Shown here: piece by piece, positions 44,703 through 53,619 of the stretch | Position numbering within the stretch: position 1 is the stretch's first letter | Layout: every line of letters begins with the position of its first letter | DNA from: Methylobacterium crusticola | GTDB taxonomy: Bacteria; Pseudomonadota; Alphaproteobacteria; Rhizobiales; Beijerinckiaceae | Direction: 5' to 3' | Length of the DNA stretch: 64,000 nucleotides | Assembly (NCBI RefSeq): GCF_003574465.1 | Contig: NZ_QOWC01000005.1 | Span: 27,652 to 91,651 of the forward strand | Made by a program: the position numbers and the translations under genes | Notes under the pieces: model-generated | What the model was told of the DNA's origin: nothing | Seen by the model: the letters and a program-made list of their open reading frames with translations, nothing else | The model's database searches: none

Positions 44703-44861
44703 CCCGGCCGCGGCGCGGGCCGGTTCCGCGCGGTCCGCCGGGCCGGGCACGCCGCCGGCGCCCACTGCCCGGCAGGTCACCCCGAACCAGCCGCCCCGCA
44801 GGCTTGAGGCGAGGAAGCGCCGCCGCGCCCGGCGCCGCCTGGACGGCGCCGGGAGCGGCTT

Positions 44862-46652
44862 TCAGGGCGCGGCCGCCACGGCGGCCTGCGCGTCGCGGTC
44901 GTCGCTGAGCTGGATCCGGTGCAGGCGGGCGTAGGGTCCGCCCCGGGCGATCAGCGCCGCGTGGGTGCCGGTCTCGACCACGCGGCCGGCCTCGAGCGTC
45001 ACGATCAGGTCGGCGTCGCGCACGGTCGAGAGGCGGTGCGCGATCACCAGGGTGGTGCGGCCCCGCATCAACCGGGTCAGGGCCGCCTGCACGAGCTGCT
45101 CGGACTCGGCGTCGAGGGCCGAGGTGGCCTCGTCGAGGAGCAGGATCGGCGCGTCGCGCAGGAAGGCGCGGGCGAGGGCGATGCGCTGGCGCTCGCCCCC
45201 CGAGAGCCGCCCGCCGCCGGGCCCGACCCGGAAGCCGTAGCCCTCGGGGCGGGCCGTGACGAAGCCGTGCGCGGCGGCCGCGCGCGCCGCCGCCTCGATG
45301 TCCGCCTGCGTGGCGCCCTCGCGCCCGAAGGCGATGTTCTGCGCGATCGTGTCGTCGAACAGGACCACGTCCTGCGACACCACCGCGACCGCCCGGCGCA
45401 GGGAGGCGAGGGTCACGTCGCGCACGTCCCGGCCGTCGACGAGGACCCGGCCCTCCGTGACGTCGTAGAGGCGCGGCACCAGGGAGAGCAGGGTCGACTT
45501 GCCCGACCCTGAGCGGCCCACGAGGGCGGTCGTGCGCCCGGCCGGCACCGTCAGGTCGATGCCCTCGAGCGCCGGCGAGGCGTCGCTGTAGCGGAAGCGC
45601 ACGCCCTCGAACCGGACCTCGCCGCCCGCGACCCGCAGCGCCCCGGCGCCCGGGGCCTCGCGGATCTGCGGGGCCTCGTCCATGAGCGCGAGGGTGCGGG
45701 CGAGGGCCGCCATGGCCTCCTGCAGGATGGCGTTGAGGTTGCCCAGCGCCCGCGCCGGCTGGGCGGCGAAGAGCAGGGCCGCGACGTAGCCGGTGAAGTC
45801 GCCGACCGTCTTCTCGCCCGACAGGATGCGGTGGCCGATGAACGCGAGCACGCCCGCCACCGCGAAGCCGCCGCCCACCTCCAGCAGCGGGTCGAGACGG
45901 CCGCGGGCGTTGGCGGCCTTCATCTTGAGGCGGCGCACCTCGTCGAGGGCCGCGGCGGTGCGGCCCTTGAGGTAGCCCTCGAGCCCGTAGGTCTTGGCAA
46001 CCCGGGCGCCCGCGAGACTCTCGCTGATCAGGCTCGCGGTGGCGCCGACCTGCTCCTGCGTCGAGGTCGAGACCCGGCGCAGCTTCTTGCCGATCCGGGC
46101 GATCGGCTGGGCGATGAACGGCACCGTCACGGCCGCCACCAGGGTCAGCCACGGGTCCATCCACAGCATCGCGGCGACGAGGGCGAGGAGCATCGCGATG
46201 TCGCGCAGGAGAACGGTCGAGATGCGGGTGAGGGCCTCCTTGATGAAGGCGAAGTCGGTCGTGAAGCGCTGGGTCAGGCTCGCCGGGCTCTCGCGGCCGA
46301 GCTGGGCGAGGTCGGCGTCGATCAGGTGGCCGTAGAGCGCCGCCTGCATGTCGGCCTCGATCCGCGTCACCACCCGGTTGGTCAGCACCGTCTGGGCGAA
46401 GAGCGCGAAGCCCCGCACGGAGGTGAGCGCGACGACGAGGACCGGCCCGTACGCCAGTGCGGCGGCGTCCTTGGCGTCGAAGGCGTCGAAGGCGCCCTTG
46501 ATCAGGGCCGGGTAGAAGCCGGTGGCGCCCCCCACCACCGCGATCAGCACCAGCACCACCGCGAGCGTGGCGGCGTGCGGGCGCAGCCAGTCGCGCCAGA
46601 GCCGAAGCAGGAGGGGGAGCGTGTCACCCCGGATGCGCGCGCGCCGCGCCAT
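44862..46652 (-). CDS. ABC exporter, fused permease/ATPase (MsbA-like)
   Basis: The 596-residue half-transporter has six N-terminal membrane helices and a C-terminal ATPase with Walker A GRSGSGKSTLLSLVP, signature LSGGERQRIALARAF, Walker B ILLLDEATSALDAES and H-loop TLVIAHRLSTV. The coupling region LISESLAGARVAKTYGLEGY is MsbA-type. It probably flips lipid A precursors or other lipids, or exports drugs, as a homodimer. The ATG at 46652 removes a 40-residue Arg/Pro-rich extension. No partner gene is adjacent. Confidence 0.92.
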   Translation of the reverse strand: MARRARIRGDTLPLLLRLWRDWLRPHAATLAVVLVLIAVVGGATGFYPALIKGAFDAFDAKDAAALAYGPVLVVALTSVRGFALFAQTVLTNRVVTRIEADMQAALYGHLIDADLAQLGRESPASLTQRFTTDFAFIKEALTRISTVLLRDIAMLLALVAAMLWMDPWLTLVAAVTVPFIAQPIARIGKKLRRVSTSTQEQVGATASLISESLAGARVAKTYGLEGYLKGRTAAALDEVRRLKMKAANARGRLDPLLEVGGGFAVAGVLAFIGHRILSGEKTVGDFTGYVAALLFAAQPARALGNLNAILQEAMAALARTLALMDEAPQIREAPGAGALRVAGGEVRFEGVRFRYSDASPALEGIDLTVPAGRTTALVGRSGSGKSTLLSLVPRLYDVTEGRVLVDGRDVRDVTLASLRRAVAVVSQDVVLFDDTIAQNIAFGREGATQADIEAAARAAAAHGFVTARPEGYGFRVGPGGGRLSGGERQRIALARAFLRDAPILLLDEATSALDAESEQLVQAALTRLMRGRTTLVIAHRLSTVRDADLIVTLEAGRVVETGTHAALIARGGPYARLHRIQLSDDRDAQAAVAAAP

Positions 46653-46799
46653 GTGGCCGTTCCCATGATCCGCGATCGGTCGCGCTAGCACGCGCTCCCC
46701 GGAGCGGCAACGCTCGCCGCGGCGCGGCCGGCCTGCGCGGGCCGGGAGCCGGGCGCGATCCCGGCGGGGCAAAAGGGGCCCCGCGCCGCGCCCGCCGGC

Positions 46800-47048
46800 T
46801 CAGTGCCAGCCCTGCCCGAAGCGCCCCGACGAGTGCATCAGGGTGTGGCCGCAATCGAGGCAGAGGTAGCGCGTCTCGACGCCGCCGCCGAAGGCCTCGA
46901 TCACGGGCGTCGAGGCGACCACCATCAGGCGCGCGTGCGGCCGGTCCTGCCAGTGCGCCCGCATCTGCCCGTGGCAGGCCCGGCAGGCCGCGTCGTCGGC
47001 GCTCATGAAGGGCGGCCCGGACCGGGCGAGTGGTTCGCGCTGCGCCAT
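46800..47048 (-). CDS. Small zinc-ribbon-like protein
   Basis: From the ATG at 47048 the product is 82 residues with two CxxC pairs (ACRACHGQM and YLCLDCGHTLMHSSG) about 40 residues apart, plus nearby histidines. That spacing suits a zinc ribbon. The segment RPHARLMVVASTPVIEAFGG lies between the pairs. Function is unknown. Another Met (MSADDAACRACHG) could be the start. Confidence 0.65.
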   Translation of the reverse strand: MAQREPLARSGPPFMSADDAACRACHGQMRAHWQDRPHARLMVVASTPVIEAFGGGVETRYLCLDCGHTLMHSSGRFGQGWH

Positions 47049-47350
47049 GCGGCTGCCTCGTGCGGCGGCCCGCACCCGAGGCGCGATGGTGACCCGCTCC
47101 CGGCGGGAGCGTCAACCCCGGCCGGGGCGCGCCGCACGATCCGGCCGGGGGATCCCGGTCGCCGCGGCCGGCGCCGGGCCGGCCCGGCGGGCCGCTCAAA
47201 ACCCCGTCAGGTCTTGCGGCAACATTGTGCAGTCGAGCCCGCTCTTTCGCCACGCGCCCGGCACTCGGAACTGCCATGCTCGGGGCTCTTCATCGCTGGA
47301 GCCGGGGCCCGGACGAGCATGGGCGCGCTCCCCGCCGCGAGGAGCGACCC
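47049..47350. other. Intergenic region, no gene
   Basis: GC-rich sequence between two divergent genes. GTCTTGCGGCAACATTGTGC near 47212 is the only AT-richer patch and may include the promoter of the downstream amidase operon. Nothing else was recognised. Confidence 0.35.
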
Positions 47351-48025
47351 GTGCCGGTGCCGATCGAAGCCGAGCCCGCCTCCCTGAGCGTCGACCTCGC
47401 CGCGACGGCGCTGATCATCATCGACATGCAGCGCGACTTCCTGGAGCCGGGCGGGTTCGGCGAGACGCTCGGCAACGACGTCTCGCGCCTCGCCGCGGCG
47501 GTGCCGCCCTGCCGCGCCGTGCTCGACGCCGCGCGGGCGGCCGGGCTCCTCGTCATCCACACCCGCGAGGGGCACAGGCCCGACCTGTCGGACGCGCCGC
47601 CGGCGAAGCTGGAGCGCGGCGCGCCGACGGCCCGCATCGGCGCGCCCGGCCCGATGGGCCGCATCCTGATCCGCGGCGAGCCCGGCCACGCCATCGTGCC
47701 GGCGCTCGCGCCGCGCCCCGGCGAGCCGGTGATCGACAAGCCCGGCAAGGGCGCGTTCTACGCCACCGGGCTCGGCCCGCTCCTGTCGGCCCGCGGCATC
47801 ACGACCCTGATGGTCTGCGGCGTCACCACCGAGGTCTGCGTCCACACCACGGTGCGGGAGGCCAACGACCGCGGCTACCGCTGCGTCGTGCTCGCCGACG
47901 CCTGCGCCTCGTACATCCCGGAATTCCACGAAGCCGGCCTCGCCATGATCACGGCCCAGGGCGGCATCTTCGGCTGGGTCGCGAGCAGCGCCGCCGCCGT
48001 GGCGGCCCTGCGGGCCGGGGCCTGA
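47351..48025 (+). CDS. Isochorismatase-superfamily amidohydrolase, biuret-hydrolase-like
   Basis: The 224-residue enzyme has the cysteine-hydrolase triad D25 ([16 protein letters not shown]), K133 ([12 protein letters not shown]) and C163 ([19 protein letters not shown]). The segment [20 protein letters not shown] and the [15 protein letters not shown] loop resemble biuret/triuret hydrolases (BiuH/TrtA) more than classical isochorismatases, so hydrolysis of a small urea-like amide is likely. The GTG at 47351 has AGGAGCG just upstream; earlier starts add a basic stretch. It lies 18 nt before a purine-type permease, suggesting uptake and cleavage of the same nitrogen compound. Confidence 0.88.
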   Translation: MPVPIEAEPASLSVDLAATALIIIDMQRDFLEPGGFGETLGNDVSRLAAAVPPCRAVLDAARAAGLLVIHTREGHRPDLSDAPPAKLERGAPTARIGAPGPMGRILIRGEPGHAIVPALAPRPGEPVIDKPGKGAFYATGLGPLLSARGITTLMVCGVTTEVCVHTTVREANDRGYRCVVLADACASYIPEFHEAGLAMITAQGGIFGWVASSAAAVAALRAGA

Positions 48026-48043
48026 TCAGGGGGAGGGGTTTCG

Positions 48044-49651
48044 ATGCGCGCGACGGGAGCGGACGGGCCGGGCCTCGCGCCGGCAGGGGCGGGCGCCGGG
48101 CCCAGGCTGTTCGTGCCGGGGGACTGGAACGCCCTGTTCGGCTTCGGCACCAACATCCTGGTCAACCTCCTGGTCCTCACGGGTCTGCTGCGCTTCGTCC
48201 TCGGGATGCCGGACGCCGTCACGTTCGGCCGCATCCTGCCGGCGGTGGGCCTGATGCTGTTCCTGTCCACGGCCTATTACGGCTGGCTCGCGTACCGGCT
48301 CGCCCGGGCGACCGGCCGCGACGACGTCTGCGCGCTCCCCTCCGGGATCAGCGTGCCGCACATGTTCATCGTCGTGTTCGTGATCATGCTGCCGATCAAG
48401 CTCGCCACCGGCGACCCGGTGAAGGGCTGGGAGGCGGGCCTCGCCTGGGTGTTCATCCAGAGCTTCATCCTGATGCTCGGCGGCTTCGCGGCGCCCGTCG
48501 TGCGGCGCATCACCCCGCGGGCGGCGCTCCTCGGCACCCTCGCGGGCGTCTCCGTCACCTTCATCGCGATGCGGCCGGCGCTGGAGCTCATCACCACGCC
48601 GGTGATCGGCGTGGTGGCGTTCGCCATCATCCTGCTCGCCTGGTTCGGCGGCGTGCGCTACCCGGGCCGCCTGCCGGCGGGCCTCGTCGCGATCCTGTTC
48701 GGGATGGCGGTGGCCTGGGGCGCCAAGCTCGTGGGCGTCGAGGCCGGCGGGGTGAGCGGGCCGGGCTTCGTCGCGGCCCTCCAGGGGATCGGCTTCTCGG
48801 TCCCGCTGCCGGCCGTCGGGCACGTCTTCGGGGGCTTCTCGTTCCTGGGGATCATCCTGGTCACGGCGATCCCGTTCGGCATCTACGACCTCGTCGAGGC
48901 GATGGACAACGTCGAGAGCGCCGAGGTGGCGGGGGACGCCTACCCGACCACGCGCGTGCTCACCGCCGACGGCGTGGTCAGCCTGATCGGCTGCCTGATG
49001 GGCAACCCCTTCATCAACGCCGTCTACATCGGCCATCCGGGCTGGAAGGCCATGGGGGGACGCATCGGCTACTCGTTCGCCACCGGCGCCGTGGTGCTGG
49101 TCCTGGCCTGGCTCAACCTGATCTCGCTGCTCTCGAGCCTGGTGCCGGTCGTGGCGATCGCCCCGATCCTGCTCTACATCGGCATGCTGATCGGCGCCCA
49201 GGCCTTCCAGGAGACGCCGCACGCCCACGCGCCCGCCATCGTCCTCGCCTTCGCGCCGCACCTCGCCTCCTGGGGCAAGACGCTCGTCGACGGGGCGCTC
49301 GGGGCCGCCGGCACCAGCGCGGCGATGGTCGGGCTCGACAAGCTCGGGCAGGCGGGCGTGCTCTACGGCGGCCTGGAGGTGCTGGGGGAGGGCGCGATCC
49401 TGGGCGGCCTGATCCTCGGCGCCGTGGCGGTGTTCATCATCGAGCGGGATTTCCGCCGCGCCGCGGGCTTCGCCGGCGCCGGCGCGATCCTCACCTTCTT
49501 CGGGTTCATGCACGGGCCGGCCGTCGGCGTCGCGGTGAAGCCCGGGCTCGCGGCCGCCTACCTCATGGTCGCGGGGCTGCTCTGGGCCGCCGCGCGGGTC
49601 GAGGCCCCGGCGCCGTCGCGGGCGAGCCCGCGCCAGGTGCCGGCGGAGTAG
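48044..49651 (+). CDS. NCS2-type nucleobase permease family protein
   Basis: The 535-residue membrane protein has about 12-14 predicted spans. It shows NCS2/AzgA-like features: a long early helical hairpin (NALFGFGTNILVNLLVLTGL), ALPSGISVPHMFIVVFVIML, and GIYDLVEAMDNVESAEVAGD followed by YPTTRVLTADG. The last corresponds to the conserved acidic substrate-site region of helix 8. It probably imports a purine, pyrimidine or related ureide/triazine with protons. Pairing with a biuret-hydrolase-like enzyme suggests that the substrate is biuret or a precursor. The ATG at 48044 is preceded by GGGGGAGGGG. Confidence 0.82.
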   Translation: MRATGADGPGLAPAGAGAGPRLFVPGDWNALFGFGTNILVNLLVLTGLLRFVLGMPDAVTFGRILPAVGLMLFLSTAYYGWLAYRLARATGRDDVCALPSGISVPHMFIVVFVIMLPIKLATGDPVKGWEAGLAWVFIQSFILMLGGFAAPVVRRITPRAALLGTLAGVSVTFIAMRPALELITTPVIGVVAFAIILLAWFGGVRYPGRLPAGLVAILFGMAVAWGAKLVGVEAGGVSGPGFVAALQGIGFSVPLPAVGHVFGGFSFLGIILVTAIPFGIYDLVEAMDNVESAEVAGDAYPTTRVLTADGVVSLIGCLMGNPFINAVYIGHPGWKAMGGRIGYSFATGAVVLVLAWLNLISLLSSLVPVVAIAPILLYIGMLIGAQAFQETPHAHAPAIVLAFAPHLASWGKTLVDGALGAAGTSAAMVGLDKLGQAGVLYGGLEVLGEGAILGGLILGAVAVFIIERDFRRAAGFAGAGAILTFFGFMHGPAVGVAVKPGLAAAYLMVAGLLWAAARVEAPAPSRASPRQVPAE

Positions 49652-50025
49652 GCGCGGTCCGTCCCCGGGCCGCGGGATCGCGCCCCTCGCGTCGAAGGAG
49701 CGGTCGTCCGCGTCCGGAGGCCAAGCCTCGCCGCCGCGCCGGGAGGGCGCGCCGGGGAGGCGGGCCGAAGGCCGTCGGGGAAGGAACGGACGTGATCGAA
49801 CGAGGCCCCCGGCCCGCCAGTGACACCAGCCGAGCGGACCCCGAGAGTGGCAGGGCCGGCGTGACGGCACGACCCTGGCGCGCCTCAGCGCCCCTGTCTT
49901 CGATGTAGGTTAACCGTGGCCGCAGGCCGACCGGGCGCCGCGTGCCGCCGGGCAGCGATGTAACATTGTTGCATCCTGGCGCCGAGGCGCTAGGGTCGCG
50001 GGCGTGTCCGGACGAGGAAGCCGCG
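49652..50025. other. Intergenic region upstream of znuA
   Basis: No gene is supported. The region includes a Zur-like box at 49957-49975 (listed separately). TGTAGGTTAACCGTGGCCGC near 49902 resembles a sequence near 51125 (CCTAGGTCAAACGCGGCCGC); its meaning is unknown. Confidence 0.4.
49957..49975. promoter_or_regulatory. Zur-like operator
   Basis: GATGTAACATTGTTGCATC is palindromic except for the centre base and one mismatched pair. Its TAACA/TGTT arms resemble the ATGTTATAACAT-type site of Fur-family zinc repressors. It lies 50 nt before the start of a zinc-binding protein gene, so zinc-dependent repression by Zur is likely. Confidence 0.6.
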
Positions 50026-50931
50026 ATGGGCCTGCCGAGAACCTGGGTGACGCTGCTGGCGCTGGGGCTCGGGGTCGGGCTGGGCCCCGCCCGGGCCGAG
50101 CCCGCCCGCGTGGTCGCGACCTTCTCGATCCTCGGCGACCTCGTGCGCCAGGTCGGGGGCGAGCGGGTGGCGGTGACGACCCTGGTCGGGCCGAACGGCG
50201 ACGCCCACGGCTTCGTGCCCGCGCCGGCCGACGCGAAGACGCTCGCGGCCGCGCGCCTCGTCGTCGTCAACGGCCTCGGCTTCGAGGGCTGGATCGACCG
50301 CCTGATCAAGGCCTCGGGCACCCGGGCCGTCCTCGTGGTGGCCTCCGCCGGCATCACGCCCCTCGAGGAGGCCCCGGACCAGGCCCACGGCCACGGCGAC
50401 CACGCCATCGACCCGCATGCCTGGCAGAACGTCGCCAACGTGAAGCGCTACGCCGCGACGATCCGGGACGGATTGATCGGGATCGACCCCGAGGGCCGGC
50501 CCGCCTACGAGGCCAACGCCGCCGCCTACCTGGCGGAGCTCGACCGCCTCGACGCGGAGGTCCGGGCCGCGATCGCCGGCATCCCGGAGGCGCGACGCCG
50601 GGTCATCACCACGCACGACGCCTTCGGCTACTTCGCCCGGGCCTACGGCCTGCGCTTCCTCGCCCCGCAGGGCGTGTCGAGCGACAGCGAGGCCACGGCC
50701 CGGGACGTGGCCGGGATCGTCCGCCAGATCCGCCGCGACAAGATCCCGGCCGTCTTCCTCGAGAACGTCGCGGATCCGCGCCTCATGCGCCAGATCGCCC
50801 GCGAGAGCGGCGCCAAGGCCGGCGGCCGGGTGTTCTCCGACGCCCTGTCGGAGCCGTCCGGCCCGGCCCCGACCTACATCGAGATGATGCGCCACAACAT
50901 CCGCGAGTTCACGGCGGCCCTCGCCGGGTGA
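50026..50931 (+). CDS. znuA: Zinc/manganese ABC transporter substrate-binding protein (ZnuA-type)
   Basis: The 301-residue periplasmic protein has a signal peptide (WVTLLALGLGVGLGPARA). The cluster A-I metal-binding residues are His in GDAHGFVPA, His in DPHAWQNVANVKRYA and His in ITTHDAFGYFARAYGLR, with an acidic ligand in VFSDALSEPSGP. A short His-rich loop (DQAHGHGDHAID) precedes the second His, as in zinc-specific proteins. No permease or ATPase gene is adjacent, so it must work with a transporter encoded elsewhere or act as a periplasmic chaperone. The upstream palindrome suggests Zur control. Confidence 0.88.
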   Translation: MGLPRTWVTLLALGLGVGLGPARAEPARVVATFSILGDLVRQVGGERVAVTTLVGPNGDAHGFVPAPADAKTLAAARLVVVNGLGFEGWIDRLIKASGTRAVLVVASAGITPLEEAPDQAHGHGDHAIDPHAWQNVANVKRYAATIRDGLIGIDPEGRPAYEANAAAYLAELDRLDAEVRAAIAGIPEARRRVITTHDAFGYFARAYGLRFLAPQGVSSDSEATARDVAGIVRQIRRDKIPAVFLENVADPRLMRQIARESGAKAGGRVFSDALSEPSGPAPTYIEMMRHNIREFTAALAG

Positions 50932-51361
50932 GCCGCCGCGGCGGAGAGCCGGCTCCTGCGCGAGGGGCGGCCGCCCGCGCGGGGGGCGAGGCGGGCCGGG
51001 CTCAAGCAATGATCGGAGGAGCGCCCGGCCCGCGTGTGACGCCGACCCAAGTACCGACGCTGTGCGGGACCGGGCCGGAGTGACGCCGCCGCAGATGCTC
51101 CGGTTTCGGACCGGCGTCCTCAACCTAGGTCAAACGCGGCCGCAGATCGCGTCCCGACCCCGATTAACCCGGCGTACCCGCTCCGGACCCCGCGATCGGA
51201 ACGGGCGGCCGCTCGGTCCGGACGGCCGAAAGCCCGGCGGAGGGTTAGGACCTTGCCGGGCCTCGGGTCGTGATGAAGATCATGTGCGCTCGCCGGACCA
51301 ACGCCCCGTCTCCGGGCCCGTTCCAGCGTGGCGGCGGGCCGCCCCCGGATCGGCCCGGGCT
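50932..51361. other. Intergenic region, no gene
   Basis: Only GC-rich frames of random composition are present. CAACCTAGGTCAAACGCGG near 51120 is an AT-richer patch that shares TAGGT-AA-CG-GGCCGCAG spacing with DNA near 49903. No gene or RNA was recognised. Confidence 0.35.
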
Positions 51362-51658
51362 CTAGCGCGGTTCGTCCTCGTGGGCCGCGGCCGCCTGGAC
51401 CATCGCCAGCAGCGTCCCGCGCGTCTGCGGGTCCCTGATGTGGCTGAACGCCCGCAGCAGCTCGACGGCCTGGTGACGGGCATCCGGCGGCGCCGGGGGC
51501 TCCTCGCCGGCGGGGGGCGGGGCGAGGCTGACGCCGAGGATCGCCTCGATCCGGCGCACCAGCCGTCCCGTGAGCGGGCGGACGCCGACGTCCGCACCGG
51601 GCGCTCGCGTGCACAGGACCTTCGATCGGTCGATGCGCCCGTCCGGTCCGTCCGACAC
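51362..51658 (-). CDS. Small protein with an XRE-regulator-like C-terminal segment
   Basis: The 98-residue product ends with HQAVELLRAFSHIRDPQTRG then TLLAMVQAAAA. That helical segment is seen at the C-terminus of many rhizobial helix-turn-helix regulators, but no helix-turn-helix precedes it here. The N-terminal half is polar, with one Cys (KVLCTRAPG). It may be a truncated regulator or an independent small protein that pairs with one. Confidence in function is low, but moderate that it is expressed. Confidence 0.5.
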   Translation of the reverse strand: MSDGPDGRIDRSKVLCTRAPGADVGVRPLTGRLVRRIEAILGVSLAPPPAGEEPPAPPDARHQAVELLRAFSHIRDPQTRGTLLAMVQAAAAHEDEPR

Positions 51659-52138
51659 TGCACACCCCCGCGTTCACCAGCAGGCGTTCCTCGTCTCGGT
51701 CGACGTAGGCTAGCCCGGAAGCGTTCAACGAAGCAAGCTACTGTGGATCTGCAACGCGCGCGCCGAGCCCGACCGGTCGCGCCGGACCCGCGAGGCCCGA
51801 CCCCCGGCTCCCGGCCACAAAAAGCCGCTGGCCGGTTTCGCGGTCGTGCGCCCGGTGATCCTCCGGCGGGACCGGGACCGGCCGTGCCGGGATCGGGAAG
51901 ATGTCGCCGCGGGTGCAACGGCATTGAGGCGCGGCCGGCCCGCGGTGATAGTCCTGCGTCTTCGCTCTCTCGAAGAATTCGCCTGAGATTGTAATCGATC
52001 GATGCGGCGGGGGCCGATGCGGGCCGCGCGATGCAGCAAGGTTTGCCGCAGCCGAGCGCCCGAACATCGGCGACGGCATCCAAATTGCGTCGCGTTCGAT
52101 TTCCGGGGTCGGGGTCAACCTCCGCCGACAGGGTGGTT
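51659..52138. other. Intergenic region with one doubtful minus-strand frame
   Basis: A minus-strand frame ending at 51738 reads ISGEFFERAKTQDYHRGPAA and then PQCRCTRGDIFPIPARPVPV, more protein-like than the other frames here. It lacks a convincing start codon and ribosome site, and I recognise no family, so it is not called as a gene. The right end (GAGATTGTAATCGATCGATG near 51985) is AT-richer and may hold a promoter for the next gene. Confidence 0.3.
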
Positions 52139-52369
52139 ATGTTGCATCTCGATCTGGATGAGCCTGCGGACCTGACGATCTGGCCATCCGGACCGGATTG
52201 CGCCAAGGCCGTCGAACCCGTCGCGTTCCCGACCCTGCGGGCGGCGCTCTCGGCGGCCGCCCTGGCGCTCGAGGATCCGCACCTCGACCCCTGGATCCTG
52301 ACGGCGAGCGGCCTGATCCTGACGCCCGACTGGCTCCAGGGCCACTTCGCCGGACGGGACCGCGCGTGA
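52139..52369 (+). CDS. Small uncharacterised protein, paralogue of the gene at 26296
   Basis: The 76-residue product begins MLHLDLDEPADLTIWPSG. It continues FPTLRAALSAAALALEDPHL and DPWILTASGLILTPDWLQGHF. The Ile-Trp, TLRxALSAA, PWI-T-G-IL-P-W and HF positions line up with the 86-residue protein at 26296-26556, so they are members of one unnamed small family. There is no signal or membrane segment. GGGTGG precedes the ATG. Confidence 0.65.
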   Translation: MLHLDLDEPADLTIWPSGPDCAKAVEPVAFPTLRAALSAAALALEDPHLDPWILTASGLILTPDWLQGHFAGRDRA

Positions 52370-52506
52370 TGCCGAACCAGCGGCCGCCATCCTCGTTGCC
52401 CTGAACGCGGCCGTGTCATACGCCTGTCATCCTGCCGATGGCGGGAACCGCGCCCGGTGCGCGCAGGGCCGGTGTCCGGCGAGGTGCGAGGGGGGGACGA
52501 GGTGCC

Positions 52507-52695
52507 TTGGCCATCCTGACCGCGAAGAGCGCGAGCGCGGCGCCGCGGACCCGCCTGCCGTCCTGGCACGTCCTCGCCTGCGAGTGCTGCGGCTGCACGC
52601 CGGAGGACGAGGAGGAGCAGCGCGACCTCTACCGGATCGGCACCTGCGCCACCTGCCTCGAGAAGGACGACGAGAAGGCCGGACCGGGCGAGTGA
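52507..52695 (+). CDS. Small cysteine-rich protein
   Basis: The core LACECCGCTPEDEEEQRDLY and GTCATCLEKDDE carries CxCCxC and CxxC groups with an acidic middle, suggesting a metal or iron-sulfur site. An in-frame TTG at 52507 has GACGAGG upstream and gives 62 residues. An ATG at 52438 would add 23 Arg/Gly-rich residues and is less likely. Function is unknown. Confidence 0.55.
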   Translation: MAILTAKSASAAPRTRLPSWHVLACECCGCTPEDEEEQRDLYRIGTCATCLEKDDEKAGPGE

Positions 52696-52809
52696 GCCCG
52701 GCGCGCCCGCCGGCCTCGGGTCCCCGGGAGGGCCGAAGCCGAGAGCGTCCTCCCGTCGCGCCCGCGTTGCTGCCCTTAGTGTCGCCACAAATGAAGCGCG
52801 GCGTGCCCT

Positions 52810-52825
52810 CCCCGCAGGTGCGGGG
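52810..52825 (+). terminator. Terminator-like hairpin before a small membrane peptide gene
   Basis: CCCCGCA and TGCGGGG form a perfect 7-bp stem around GG, followed by TTGTTT. It resembles a weak intrinsic terminator. It lies only 18 nt before the ATG of the next small gene, so it could end the upstream transcript or attenuate the small gene. Confidence 0.5.
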
Positions 52826-52843
52826 TTGTTTGAGGGGCACGGC

Positions 52844-52963
52844 ATGCGTTTCATCGGTATTCTGGGAGCCCTCGTGTCGGTTGCGGCCGTGCTCGCGGTC
52901 AGCGGCGTGTGCAGCATGCTGATGCTGCCGTTCCGCGCCGTCCGCGGCCTGAAGCGGGCCTGA
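52844..52963 (+). CDS. Small membrane peptide, 39 aa
   Basis: The frame reads MRFIGILGALVSVAAVLAVS, then GVCSMLMLPFRAVRGLKRA. It is a single membrane helix with a basic C-terminal tail. TGAGGGG lies about nine bases before the ATG, a good ribosome site. No family is recognised. Confidence 0.55.
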   Translation: MRFIGILGALVSVAAVLAVSGVCSMLMLPFRAVRGLKRA

Positions 52964-53619
52964 CACCCGGGCGGGGCGACGCCGCGGAACCGGCGTCCCT
53001 GGCCCCGCCTCGTGCGAAAGCGTCCCGCGTGCCGGCCAAGGCCGGTCCGGCCGCTCCCGTCGACGGCTGCCCTGGCGCGTCTGTCCGCCCCGCGGGGAGC
53101 GGCAACGCGCGGGCCGGGCCCCGGGCTGCGGCGCAGTCGCCGGCCCGGCATGTCCCGTCGCCTGGCCGGCGCGTGACGTCTCCTTAGACCGTGCGCCCGG
53201 AGCCTGATCGAGGCCGGGCTTCCCCGGACTCCGCTCGCCGCCGCGCCTCCCTGAACGCTCGCCCACCGAGGCGCAGCCGCCGGCCGCCCGTGCGGGCGGT
53301 GCTCGCCCGCGCGACACCTCGACCCCGATCCAGCTCCCGGCGGCCCGGGCCCGGCGGACCGCGCCGCGGCACGCTCCCGCGCGGTCGAACGCCGTCGCCC
53401 CGGAGCCGCGTCCGCCGACGCCCATGTGCGCAACGGTACATTGCTTCCGGACGGCCCGTGTTACTGGAAACCATACGGTCGCAACATACCGAGCAATAAA
53501 AATTCCTTCTCGATTGCACGGGAGAGGCGCTTGAACAGCCAAGTCTACCAGTGAGAACACGTGGGCCACGCGCCGATGAGGGAGCGTCCACCACCAGAGA
53601 TCTTCCAAAGGAGCATCAG
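52964..53619. other. Long intergenic region upstream of the OmpA-like gene
   Basis: The left 450 bases give only Arg/Pro-rich translations on both strands and no gene is called. From about 53440 the DNA is AT-richer (CGGTACATTGCTTCC, GAGCAATAAAAATTCC), probably the promoter and leader of the OmpA-like gene. No repeat or RNA was recognised. Confidence 0.4.

Noticed and set aside
53184..53594. Overlapping frames on both strands before the OmpA-like gene
   Set aside because: Both translate to Arg/Pro/Gly-rich sequence without motifs, and neither has a credible start.
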